Origin: Tanytarsus gracilentus
Taxonomy: Eukaryota; Arthropoda; Insecta; Diptera; Chironomidae
Assembly: GCA_038502055.1 (NCBI GenBank)
Contig: JAXRKN010000039.1
Span: 62,001 to 126,000 of the forward strand
Reading direction: 5' to 3'
Length of the DNA: 64,000 nucleotides
Made by a program: the position numbers and the translations under genes. Below the pieces are notes generated by a model that was not told the origin of the DNA, did no database searches, and saw only the letters and a program-made list of their open reading frames with translations. Below are positions 11,771-25,900 of this stretch, piece by piece; positions within the stretch are counted from its first letter, which is position 1; each line of letters opens with the position of its first letter.

Positions 11771-14700
11771 AACGAAAAAATTCCATCGTACCATGTCAAT
11801 TTGATAAATAAATGATGAAAGAGTGACGACTCAATTGTCCTTTAAAAATAAATCGTTTATGTGTAAGGAAAAAAGATGACGATGATAAAAAGGAGACATC
11901 ATACGGGACGATAAGCAGTGCCCCAAATAAAATGATGACGAGATACTTTATAATGTTTTCTGACCTTTTGAAGTGATGTATAAATGTTGTTTACAAGGAT
12001 ATTCGACCAATTGAATGAAAAAAAATTATGAATAGCAGCAAAATAGAAATTGGATATTTGCACACACACACAACTTTATTTTTGAGTGAATTATTCTTTT
12101 ACGGACATTTACATTTTTTGGCATCATGGATGAAATTAAGCATATTTTTTAACTTAACATTCTTATAATTAATTACTTGTGGCGTAATCTAAAAATCATA
12201 TTAAATGTGTGTTGCTTGTAAAGCAGCATGAATGTCCAGAGCAATAATTTGATTTGATGCGACTCGTGGTTTATCCTTTAAGAAGATTACTTGACATCTT
12301 TAACACTGAGATGTAATAAATAACTGTTAAATTTTACTTTTAAATAAAGTAGGTAAAAAACATTTGAAGAAGAAAAAAGAGTTACAAAAGTTCTATGTGA
12401 TGAACCGTAAAGTATAAAAACCATTTTCTGGGTCGTCGTCAATCTAAAAATTCCTCTCCTGTTCGTTAAATTAATCAACAGTGACTTAAGGAATTTTCTT
12501 GGGCTTGAAGATTTACTAGCGCAATTTTTACGACTTTCAACGATATCGAAAAAAACGGGGTAGTCGAGAAAGAGGTGTCGTAAAATCAGATTTATTTTAT
12601 GTTTATAACTTGTCATTAATAGTCTCGAGTTCTTCCGCTTTCCTTTTCATTTTAAGCTTTTTTAATGTTTAATGACCGATTCCAAGTAAATGAATGGGTA
12701 TGGACATGTTTGTATGTGGGAAAATTAAGTCATTTAAACAGGTGGAAAAATTTATGGCAATTTTTGACTAAGACGGGTTTTTAAAGTGTGATTTATAAAT
12801 TAATCAATAAACAATTATTAAGAAATGACTGTTGTCATTTGCTTGATTATCAATAGTTCTCAACATGAACACCACATAATAATTGTGGCGAGGGAAATAA
12901 ACTTATGTTTGATTGATCTGATATGTCGAACAGACAGTGTATCAAGGCAAAAAAGTTTTCCTTTGACACGTCAATGTAAAGATATATAAGAGAGTTCCTA
13001 AGGCACCACAAATTTTGATGTATGATTTAATTTTCTTCCGTATCATACTAATGTGTATGTGTATCTAATGAAAACATTTTTACGAGCCCAAAGCGGGATA
13101 GTAACAAAGTTTTTACCTTCTTGCATATATATATAACGCCCTTTTCCACCTAATTTTTACTCTTCTATCCTACGTGTAATGTGAAAACGTGGGTAAATGA
13201 AGTACGTTAAGAAAGAGAGTTGAGACTTTTTATGCGATCTACGTGAAAAATTAATGAAGCTTTAAGAGTCTATTGATTTTTAATTAATCATCTCTTGCTT
13301 GCTTCTACTGGCCAAAAATTCCGATGAAGACGTGTCAATAGCTTCTATTTGATCAGCTCCCAATTGACTTCTTCAACCCTAAAAAAGCATTTCTAAAGAG
13401 ACCTGCTTGGTGTTTTCTTAACGCGTGATGTGCCTTCCAAAAATAAGAGAAGAAAATTTTATGCCTTTTACTACAGTGTTATTGAGCTGTGCCTTCTCTG
13501 AAAATCTTAATTATGAACAAGAATTCTTGAGCAAAAAGATCAAGATATTTAAACGATAAAAATTCATCATTTGAGTGTTGCAGCTGCCTCTGGCTCTTGG
13601 CCGCCACCCTCTTCTAAACCTACCGTAAACGGCCCAAGTCCCATGAATATTTTCAAGGTCAACCTCCCTCTCTTTTATTAATGTGGATATTTATATGCCG
13701 CAAAAATTTTAATGCGCATAATTGAACCAAAAGTCATCAGTAAAATAATCAAATATTAATACAAATTTTTATTTTCATTAAATATCAACTCAAGTATTCA
13801 GAAAAAGTTCTAGTTTTAAATATATTAAATCTGTTCTTTGAAGGAATGGGTGCGCCTGTATACGAAATTTTTTCTCGCTCTCTTAACATCTACTCATATA
13901 TCCCACTCAAGACCTGCGCTGTGGAAAATTCCCGGCTGGAAATTTGCTCTTTCGGAACAATTTTTCCAGCATGCTTATTTTCCGCTCATCGTTTCGTCGT
14001 CTCCTTAGAAGTGCCTTATGGAAAGCTGCCTGATTAGACAGATGTCAGTAGTGAATTAAATGTCGAAGAATTAAGAGCGCTTTGTTACGCATTACGCGAG
14101 TGATGTTTAGAAAGAGCAAAAAAAGAAGAGAAAATCACTAAAAGCTCCAAAGCATAATTTTAGCAAAAATAAAAAGAAGAAAAAAATTTATTCGTGCAAA
14201 TGAGAATTTGTAATAATGATTTAAAAACATGAACTAAATAAATCAATTTAATTGAAAATAAAAGATACAAAGGTGAAAAAGGTTGTGACACACGAAAAGA
14301 AAATTAAATAAGAAGAAGATAAAGCGGATATTGAATTTTAATTTCCTTTTGTGCACCACACAATATTAAAACAACTGAAAATGCTATGATCTGAAAAAAG
14401 TCGCAATACCTTGAATTTTTTTGCTTTCACTCACCAAACCATCGAATTCGTTGTCAAAAACCATTATAACACTCGGCGATTTATGGGGACAAGTGCTGTG
14501 TGGCATCAGCAGCTGGCAAAAATAGAGGGAGGCTTGAATTACTTGCTAAATAAAAATCTCAGCCCATGCTCTAAATGTTCAGGAACTTCCCTTCCTCTTT
14601 TTTTTATTTTCTTTTGCCGATGACGGCGAGTTCAGATTGTAAAAGCAATGGGAAAGACAGATACAATATATTTATTTTTCCCACACAATTTCCTCCATCT

Positions 14701-16958
14701 CCTTTTTGTGCTCTCACTTTGCCATGCAGTGTGATAAAGTGCGTTATGTATGTGTAGACAGTTTCAAAATGAGAAATGCCATCCTCGCAAGCACTTGCCA
14801 TACGCTCCTCGACTTAACTGCTGTTTTGGAAAAATCGTAAATTTAATATTTCTCACACCTTACCCCTTGTTATTTTGCCACCATCAAAAATTACATTTTA
14901 TGATTTTTTTACTTCAAAAAATTTTAAATGAGTTTTGTGGCTACTTGCTGAGAGGATTAGATAATAAATCGCAATTTTCATCTAACTAATTTATTTCACA
15001 TTCATTTTTATTGCATGCTGTTAAAAAGAAAAAAGATTGTAAAAAATATAATTTGAGTAATTTCTTCCTTCTGACTGAGTTTAGTGGAAATTTCATCGCG
15101 CTAGGATATAAAGTTCGATTTTACGTTGAAACCAAAAAAAGTGCTTTGAAATGCCATTTTTATGTTTAGTGTTAGAGTTCCCAAAAGAACATTTGAAGGA
15201 AATTGCGAAGAAAATTCGAGAGTGAGTGAAAAGCGAAGATAAAAAGGAAATAAATTGCTCCTACTGTTGCGAAAGTGTCGATGCGGTGGGTTTGACATCA
15301 CATAAAAAAGGGATATGTGATGGAGTTTATTTTTCATTTGCAAAATTCCATTAAGCATCGTTCAATCTTTTTGTTGAAATTTTTATAATTTTTTCAAAGT
15401 TATATTTTACGCATCACTAAAATTGCTAACACGACTTTTTCTTTCATTTTGATTCACCTCGATTTAAATTTCTTCTTTTTACCTTTTTTATAAAAGCACA
15501 AAAAAAACGAACAGAAAAATTTAACAACTTGGGGAAGAAAAGTTTTATCGATTTAAAGAAGAAGCTTTCGTAAAGCACTTTTTTATGCTGAACACAAGGC
15601 AAAAAAGAAATTTTAATAAAACGCTCGTTAATCATTATTGAGGATGTTAATGCTTTCATAATTTTCTTACCCTCCTTGGGCGATGTATGTGAAAGCCCGC
15701 TTAATATGCAATTTTTCGTGTACCCTCAGTTTAAAGGTATGCCAAAGTATTAAAAATTCAAATTATGTTTTAATGTAAGGGATTTGCTAAATTACATATC
15801 ATTATAATGCCCATCGTGATAAGACAAAAATTCAAGTCTTGCTTTATCTTTGAGTAATGAAAATTCAAATGAATGTATCACAATTTTTTGGAGTATCAGA
15901 AGAAATCTCTTTTCAGAAAATTACATGTGCGTGTGTACAGCTTTAATGATTAATGAAGGAAATATTTAAATTATAAATCAATGTTATGAATGTTGTGCGT
16001 GTGTAAATAATTGAAAATATTTCAACCATTAATGATTGCATTATTCGTTCACCATAGAGCGCGCGCGATCCATTTGGTTAGTGATGAATTGATAAATACA
16101 CATTCGAAAAATAACTGAAATTTATATCAATTGAAAAGGAATCGATATACATAAATAGTATACAGAGAAAGAGAGTGTGGAGTGTGCAAATAATTGTTTT
16201 CAAACATGGAAAATACTACGCTCCGCGTGGTAGCTTTTGGTGGTTTGTGACGAAAAAATAAGGAGAGAAAAAAATCATGAAAAATGATCATATAATGCTG
16301 GTGACAGGAGCTGCAAGTTGTGAATATTAAAAACAAGTCACATACACACTCGCTTATTTCCAATTCACACCATCAACCGATATGCCTCGCATATCAATGA
16401 CTCAAATAATGATGATAATAAGTAAATAAACGCTTTCACGAGGAGTAATATAAAATAATACAAAAGTTATAATAAAGTATAAAGTCATCAACAATGCCAA
16501 CCAGAAATGCGCTCATAATGAAGTGTTATGAAAATAAAAAAATTATCATTGTTATTTTTTTATGCCACCACGATCATCGAGAACCGATAGTAGCGTAAGC
16601 TTAATAAAATGTATTGAAAGGAAAAAGTGAAAATGTGTTGAGAAATTAATAGTCGATGGTGCCATTAAGAAAATTATTACAATTTCTAATGAAAGGAATA
16701 TGCGACACGAATGAAAACTTTTCGGTCCTCAGGGCGCAGTTTAATATGGAATAAAATTAACCGCAAAGTGAAAATAATGGCATAAAAAAGGAGTGTTATA
16801 AGTTTAATAAAAAAAACTAAATAAAGTGAATTTTTGATGATGATCAAATTGAGATGTGAATTGAGTGATTATTGCCTGCTAACACGTACTTAGTAAAAAA
16901 TTAAAAATAAACTAGAAGAATAATTTTGTGTCAACGAAAAAGATAGAGAAAATTCAAA

Positions 16959-19900
16959 ATGGAAATGTCCCTGAGGATACTAATTAGTTCTATCATTCTA
17001 TTGTGGAGTATTCAAACTTATAAATGCACTGAAGGATATAAGCCAGGTTAGATTCGATACCATACACTCTATGCTGTAGACCAAAAATTAATTTCCGTTA
17101 GCCAATTATCTCATTTTATAATACTCTACAAGTAAATCAGTAAGTGAGGAATATTCAGCAGTGAATGTTCAATGTCATGCTCGTTATAATGAAATCAGAA
17201 CGTTCTAAATAAGCTATATTAACATCCTAGTCCTAATTCAGTAAAATCGTTTTAGTCGATTTTTGAAAAACTTTCTACTCTATAGTCTATCGCAATTTAA
17301 TATTTTTCTTCATTCATTCTTGATGCTCTTTTCATTCACATTCAAGCATATAGTTTGTGGAAAATAGGAATGCTAAATATTTTATGCGGAACACTTTGCA
17401 GATACAAGCCCGACTCATGTGAAATTTTGCTCCACATTTTCTATGACCTGCGGTTAATTTTAATTGAATATTTTAAAGTAGAAAATGTACTTCACTTGAA
17501 AAATAGTTTTATCTCATGCTCAATCTCTGGGTGAACTGTTGATGGCTGATTAAGAATTTATTTCCACTCAATTTGCATTCCTTTTCGAAAATTTATAAAT
17601 TGTATTTCACAATCTTTCTCTCACTCCTCTTTGCCTGCAAATACTTTGTTCAAAAGCAGTGTGGAAAATCGTTGTAAACACAAAAATGCAAACAGCAAAA
17701 TCACATAAATGGCTTTTCGTGCTGAACGATACGATTTGGGTTAGAAATGAGCAGTTGCAATGGCTATCAGTGATTTTATTTGCATTACTAAACAGACAGA
17801 AGCGTTGGTCTTTTCATGCTTTTCCACTTTTTCTTGATTTTCAATTTCGATGAGTTAAAAAAATACAATACATAAAAAACTTAAAATTTGGGTTTTTCAA
17901 TTTTTTAAAATTTTAATTTAAACTTATTTTTCTTGACGTCATTTGAGTGAAATTTGTAGCGTTCTATTGATATTTATAGAATTTCGTTAAAGGCCGTTAT
18001 TTAATGTTTAATGGCTAACTCTAAGGTGCAAAGTGAATAACACTCAATAAAGTGGTAGTAAATATCAGTCAAAATCATTATTTTCCATATAATTCGAGTC
18101 TACCACCATTTATTTCTCATGAATCAACAGAAAACAAAATGAGTGAGAAACGAGCAAAAAAATAATAATACTAAATATACTCCAAGTATTATATGGATGG
18201 ATACTTAAAGCACACCTTTTGGGGCTAAATAATCGATATTTTCTTACCTCCATTCACATTGGTGTTGATGAGGGATGAAAAAAGACGAAACTCGGAGTAA
18301 AAAACTTTTGTGGCAACATCGTCTACCAGCCTATTTAATGAAAGGGTGAGAAGAAAGAAATGAAGACACGCTCTAGTCGGAGTGTTTAAAGGATGGAGAG
18401 TAAAAAGGAAAGAAATGAGTCAAAATGTTAAATAAATAATAATGTTTGTGAAAAGAAAAACACATGCCGGCGAAGCTTCTTTTTTCTTAGTAAACGTTCT
18501 CGTGCCAAATGGCAACGTTTGGCTTTTTGAATATCACCATCGTGTAAATATTTATGAAAGCACATTAAATATTCCGCTTTTTTCTACATCCTTCAGCCGT
18601 AGTCGTTATTCAAACACCTCTCTCCTTCTCTCTCTCTGTCCCAACGGGGGAAATTATTCAATATTATTCACAACTTGAATTTGTGACTTTTTAACTTTTT
18701 CATATTTTTGCTGTTTTTATATAAATATATGAGATGTAGCTGATAATGCTGTCGATAAAGTGATATGATAGCAGAAAAATATCGAACGCAAACAGATAAA
18801 TAAAGTGGTAATAGGAAACCTTATCAAAGAAAATGTCTTCGTATCGCTGAAAAGATGAGAAGCAGCTTTATAGTGTATGCCATACCACTTTATATATTAT
18901 ACATGATTGAATGCTCAGCAAACAGAAAAGCGGCAAGCAAGCTCGAGGCATAAAAGTGACGAGGAAAAAATGTTGCCATTTGACACCGCCACGCATTATA
19001 AGTAGATGGTGATGGAATTTTCATATGCGTAAACGTAAAATGATTCATTTTAATATTTATGGAAGAAAAATTGAGGCCACTTGTAAGCATTTACTCTTGT
19101 CGAGTTTTCGTGCTAATAAATAGTAATTTGAGCATTAGCTTTAAATGACTAAAATCACGAATCACCTTTTCAAACGAACAATTCTCTTTTCTCATGTGGC
19201 CGGGAACAACGCTCAAGTATTTCGAAATTGCTTTTTACCTCTTTCACTATATTTCGAGAAAAGAAAATATGGAACAGCTTTCCAATTAAACTATGCCTCC
19301 AATTAAGTCATGTATTTTAATCAACACGAAAAGCTCCATGTTTTTTTTATGGATTAAGTTTCAATGTCAATTCGTTCGTTTAGGTCAATGTCGAAAAAAG
19401 AATAAAAGAAAAGGTTCTGAAAATCAAAGAGATAAACTTAAACAGAGTATATTTATCAAGGTGATTTTAATGAACGAACATTTTATAAGAGACTTTGTTT
19501 TAATTTTGCAACAATTGAGCAGTTTTTATTGAATGCAATAAAGTTTACGGATTGCATTTCTTCTTAGATTTCACATTTTATCAATCAATCAATGCTAACT
19601 TTAATTATCATGCTAAAATGTTCCATTATTGTGCCAGCTTCTCCTCCATTTTCATATTATTTAATAGTGAAGCTCATCCATAGCAAAAGAAACAAAAAAG
19701 TTCGTAGGGATGGTCAATTACATCAATATATTACACATGGAATTTTTGTAATTGTCTATAATAAATTAAAGCTTCGCTATATTTTAATTTTGGATTTCCT
19801 ACGAGGAGTGAGAGTGAGAGCTTGATTGATTGATTGATAACATAGTGGTGGCCGCTGGGAAAACCAGAATAGACACGCCCGTTTTTGTTTCCTTTCCTTA

Positions 19901-22900
19901 GCTAACGAAGAGTGAGAGTGAGAGCTTCATGTACATTGTTAAACTCGGAATTCAACCAAAAAGTCAAAAAAATTGAAATTTAGTAAAAGATTTGAAAAAT
20001 TCTTAAATTCAAAAGTTTTGAAAAATTCCAAAAATTTCAAAAAAAATAAAAATTCAATAGAATTCAACCAAGAATTCATTCAAAAAGTCAAAAATTTCAA
20101 AAAAAATTGAAAAAAATATGTTGTTTCTCGAATGATTCCTCAATTTTTTGTTGTTTTATGGATTTTTTTTATCCACTGTTTAAACTAAAACTATTACGAA
20201 TTTCCACTGGAAATTATATCTGCAACTGAATCGGACTTTCCTTTCTAAATTATTTTAATTTCAAAATATTAAAATATGGATCGAGTCTCATATTTTTGAA
20301 ACAAACATGACCCTAGTCGCAATTGTATAAATAGGTGGTAGCTAATTTAAAAACAAATTTTGGTTAAATTGAATCTTTGTGTGTTGGACTAAACTACTTT
20401 TTCCTCAAATGTATGAAAAAATATCAATTGCAATGTTAACGCAAAGTATGCATTGCATTTGTGAGTTAAAATTTTTTTTTTAAATTAAATAAAAAGTGAA
20501 GTTGAGTGAAAATGCTTATCAATTTGTGGAAATTATTCATTAAAAGTGTCCAGGAACTACCTAATGCTTGAGTTACGTTGAGAAAACATTTTTCTATAGG
20601 GGGTATTCAGAGATGGGCAAAATTACAAATTACAAAAAAAATTACATGTAATGTAATTTAATTTTGGAAAATTACATGATTTTTGTATGAAAATGTAATT
20701 AATTACATGTAATTTTTCACAAAGGAAGAAATATTTTAGAGTCTTTGAATACTGAATATGTTATTTGCTCACTGAAACCCAAAGTAAATATTTCAATCAG
20801 CTATTTTAGCGAAGATAATTAAAGACACCACACCTGAATATTGACTATTCGACTTTATATGAGGAAATTTTCATCCACAAGTTTACTAAACTAAGCAGTT
20901 CAAAATAAATTATATTTTTGCTCCTCAACAGAGATGGGGAATTACATTGTAATCAATTACATTCTCATACAAAATTCATGTAATTTACCAAAATTAAATT
21001 AAATTACATAAAAAATTTTGTAACTGCTCCTAAAATTCTTATTTTTTATATGGATAAATATTAAAGTTTATTAATTTTATTTTAAATATATTTTCTGTTT
21101 TCCTAGAAACTTCTGTTAGTCGATTTTGTTACAAAGTCTTTCTAATAATTTACAGTCGACCAATTTTCCGAAAAAAATGTAGATCCCTAGCTTTAAGGGA
21201 GGACGAAACAGTAGCATTCCGATTGTTTTTGCAGAATAGAAATAAAGATAAAATTGAAAAGATATATTTATAACCATTTGACATTCAGTAACACACACAT
21301 TCACTGTACCTTAAACCTTGAACTTTCTTGAATGATTTATGATTAAAGGCAAACACGAGGTAAAAGCATTAGTAAGTAATGCTATTGTCCTTTAATATAC
21401 GTATTCATATACATAGGTACGACCCGAATGATATGAGAAAGCAAACATTTCATATTTTATAAAATTTAACATAACGTCGATTTAGTTTATGTTGCGCTTC
21501 TCGGTACTTTTGCTACACAAAATATATAAAAGTGTGTACACAATGTAAATATTCATTTGTTCTTTGTTGCTGTACCCTTTTCATTTCAACTTAAATGTTG
21601 ACGAGGACGACGATGCTTGACATTGTGTGCTGCTTCCTTTTACAGGATCCTCACTTACTTTTGCCAAATACATATATAATATTTCAGTAAATTCATTTAA
21701 TAATAATAATATTTTATTTCTTTACATGCTCTTGTACCATGTGCGATCGTCCCATTCCATGATGTGAACATGTCTATGGTAATAAAAAAAACATTTAGAT
21801 GAGAATGTGGTCAGAGTTCTTGTCCATGGTGTAGCAGAGATAAAATGTGATGTTTCATCGAACCTTGATAATGATCAAGTATTATTAGTCGTATGGTACA
21901 AAAATAATCTTCCCATTTATAGGTGAGTTGTGAATTATTTTTGACTCATACATAAACTTGCCTTTGATTATATATTTTAAATTGTGAAACATATTGATAG
22001 AGAATTTTCGTACGATAATAAATGCCTGAAATGATGTTTATTGCAAAAATATGTTTTCTATATGTATGATTGCTCGAGCCATACGTTCATTACGTGACTG
22101 CCTGCTATACACGCGCTCAGCTTCATTACATTGTTCATTGTCTTTTTCCTTTACTTCCTCTTATCATCCTTGTTTCCTTGCTTCTCTATATGTCTTGTGC
22201 ATTTATTATGAGCATTGGAGTCTCATGTGAGAATTCATATAAAATCATTTCGATGTTATTATTATTATTATAAAGTAATAAGAAAGCATGAACGTGAATT
22301 TTTTCTTTCGATAAGTTTAACATGCAGAAATTTTTAATGAATTTCGAGAGTACAAAAGAAGCTGCTTTTCATTTGCCTCCGTCAAATAAACTTTCTTCTT
22401 CTCAACTTTTTCTCTCATCAAACAATTTTTTCGTTTTTTCCTCACTCACACAACTCTGACTGATGTGACTGCGGCATATGTAAGAACGAATAGAATCCTT
22501 TCCTTCTCGCATTTCATTTATACATTTTTTTCCGCATGGAAATTTCTGATTTATTATGCCGTTTTCCTTTGCTCCATAAAAATTTGCTGTACGACATAGA
22601 AAAATCGCTTTAAACGGTCTCGTTACCGTCGTCGCCGACGACGTCTTCGAGCAAGCAGTAAGCTCAGCTGCCTTTTATCTCCGTCATCATCGTTCGTTTT
22701 GGTGATGATACCACCGCCGCTGTTGTCGTTTGTCGTCATTTTCATTTCAAGTGACGTGTGTGTGTATGCTCATAGAGAGAGGGGAAGCACATAGAAGGAA
22801 TGGAATGTTTTATTCATATACATATTATTATGAAAATTGATGCTTAAATATTTTATTGCGAGATTGAAGGAACATCTCGCATGCAATGATATACACAAAA

Positions 22901-25900
22901 ACAACTTTCAAGTATTTGCTCAATGATCTCAGTTGGAAAATATTCCATCCCTCCCGCGGCAGCCACTTTAAAGCATAATTTTATTGTTTCTCCATTTCAA
23001 ATATCACTGATGATGCGAACAGCCTTCATCTTTATAATAAAAGACAACTGCATTAAAACTCTCCAACATGGAATTTAAATATTTAGAATTCAAGAGGAGC
23101 AAATTTGCTAAGCTCAAAACCATGTTGTGCTGATGTTAAGAGGTGTGAAGTTTGTGAGCATGTAAACTCAAACACATGATAATTTGAATATTTTATTCGC
23201 TAAATTTTAAGCTCAATTTAAAACTTTCTAACGCGTTTTTTTAAACTTTTTTAAAGCTACGATACTCGAGGAAATCACGCAGGTACACCGTCACATTGGA
23301 AGGATGAAGAAATATTAGAGAATCGAGCAATATTTAGAACTATAAAAACGCCTGCCGAGCTCGTCATAAAGCCTGTGAAGGTAGGATTAATTTTATTGAA
23401 AACGACAGCTTATTGATTTTTATTTTTACTGACACTCAACGTTTGTTTCAGGAAAAAGACGCTGGCAATTTTCGATGTCGGGTAGACTTCAAACTTTCAC
23501 CCACGAGAAATAGTAATGTGAACCTTCAAGTAGTAGGTAAGCATTTGCATTTGCTACGAGAATAAATATACAAAATTTGACTTTCTAACCTTCTTAAAAT
23601 CGATTGGCGAGGAGAGTGAGAAGCGAACATTGTATCAAATTTCCTAAGCCACAATGATATTTTAATCGCCTTAAAGTGTCTGAAAGTCAATTGATTTGTT
23701 CCTACTTTAGTGAAATTATTGCTAAAAAATACATTTTCTTTCTTCACAAAGTTCCACCATCCGTACCTGTAATCTATAATGAGCAAGATGAACCCATCGA
23801 GTCACGTGCAGGGCCATACGAAGAAAGTGGACAACTGATACTAACATGTGTCGTTGTGGGAGGTGAGTGAAATGTACCCCCATTACTGGAGAATAATTTT
23901 TTATTTTCAAAGTTATATTCTAGAGGACCCAAAATTTATGAAATATTATTATAAACTTGTATTCGCAGTGTGATTTATGCCAAGAAAATATATATATTTT
24001 TCAAGCGAATCAACCTTCCTATTTTCTCATTTCGTTTATCACTAGATAATACATTATGTCTAGTTCTCCGCAATTTGAAAAGCACACGATTTCATAGCAA
24101 CGCTTTTTGCATAAAGTAAGAATAGAGAAGATGAAAGACGCGGAATTTTCTCGATTCTCATAATACGACATCCTTCGTCTTGATGTCAAATCAATTTCAT
24201 TATAGTAAATGTGCTCTTTAAATCGCTATATAAGGCTTAAATAAGAGAAATTTATTGGTTGGGATGACAACATTGCTTTCATTTTATATTAAAGTCGTTT
24301 CAAGTGATTTTTCGCTCAATTTGAGTGTGTGTCACCTTATTCGATGTACTGCTATATGCTCGCAGGCATGTCGAAATTTTCTTATTCGACATTCCGTAGG
24401 ATGATTACAATCTTCACAAAATAAATGTGTTTCCTTGTCACCGAATCATACTTGTGAGCGCGTATACATTCTTGATCCAATTCAATTCAATCCCATCTCC
24501 TTGCCTACCTTTACCTTAATACTCCAAACATTTGCAAGAAGACCCATATAAACATAAATATATATAAGAGATCCGAGAGAGTATACAAGGAGTCGTTTTA
24601 AATTAAATTTTCTTCTTATTCTTTGAAAAATGAATCTACGCAGGTTCACCAGCTCCAAAAGTGAAGTGGTTTGAGAACGGAAAGGAATTGTCGACGGAAG
24701 CGAATGACTTTTCTTATCCATCTAGGACAACAAATAAATTAATCGTTAAGAATTTATCACGTATACATCAGCATGCAGTTTACACATGTCAAGCGTCTAA
24801 TTTTCCCAATAAATTTGTATCTAAGAACGTTACAATAGAATTATATTGTAAGTATTTTTACATATGCGCATAAAATCCTGACACTAATGCTCAATTTTTT
24901 CTGACGTTCCAGTGAGACCACTAGAAGTAAATATTTTATTCAGTAATCAGCCGTTGTCGGCCGACCGGCAGTATGAGGTTGAGTGTGAAGCAATTGGCTC
25001 ACGACCTCCGAGTATTATCACTTGGTGGATGAATAACATTGCACTGGTAGCATTACCATCAAAAGTAAGTTTTATCGCATATTATCAAGTCACTTTTTTA
25101 CCAACTTAATTTATAATTCATAGATATCACAAGATGGCAACGTAACGACATCAACACTGCTATTTACGCCAGCGAGAGAAGACAATGGCAAAAGTTTGGT
25201 GTGCCGTGCGACAAATGAGCTCGTTCGGAATGGAATTAAAGAGACAACATTGAAAATGAATGTCTTTTGTGAGTACTCATTCTTTCCATTATTACTTGAT
25301 ATCAACAATGAGAGTTTCTCATTTATCACACATATATATAAACTTAACAATCCCTGTGCGATGGATTTTACTTTTCATTAAATGTCTGAATGCAGACATG
25401 AAAACAAGAAAATTCCATCTGATTTTATTATGTTATTACCTCTTTTCATACATACTCGTAAATATATCTCCTGTTGAGAGCTTGAAATGAAATAAATTTT
25501 AACTTCCATGCTACCCTCATAAGGACATAAAGTTCAATCGAATATTTTGCAGAGAGGCTTAATTTCAAATTATTTAACCTTTAATTGAATTTTTGATCAT
25601 CAAAAAGAGATTTTTTATAATTAGCTTCAATTTACTCTCATTGAATATTCTTTTTTTTTTGCATTTTCCTGCACAGCAAAATGCAATTTATTTTCACTTT
25701 AAACGAGGAAAGTAATTTTCTCGCTCTCTCTTTTCCACACTGACATATGACTGTGTGAATATCCTTTTGCATTAAAAATGCAGAGTAAAAGTACAGTCGT
25801 GCTTTCAATTTTTTATTCTGCGAAATTGCTTTTAATGAAAACTTTTTCAACCACCCACAATATCCATTTTCGTACCTTTGAAGTGCCAGAGGCAACATTA

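Larger units (their letters stand above)
4071..16958. other. Gene-poor region upstream of the Sidestep-like gene
   Basis: About 12.9 kb with no frame that resembles a protein or splices into one; open frames here are short and low-complexity. It holds two AG microsatellites (4915-4944, 8421-8456) and a diverged dispersed repeat near 11570-11770. A fragment near 8100-8170 weakly resembles part of the repeat family described at 38 and 48 kb. The 3' UTR of the DHRS7-type gene and non-coding leader exons and control elements of the Sidestep-like gene probably lie here, but none can be placed from sequence alone. Confidence 0.5.
17047..21798 (+). other. Intron 1 of the Sidestep-like gene
   Basis: A 4.75-kb phase-1 intron between the signal-peptide exon and the first Ig exon. 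It contains a diverged repeat near 19800-20200 and the hAT-like inverted-repeat element at 20608-21030. No coding exon is visible. Long first introns of guidance-receptor genes often hold enhancers; that is family knowledge, not something visible here. Confidence 0.7.
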
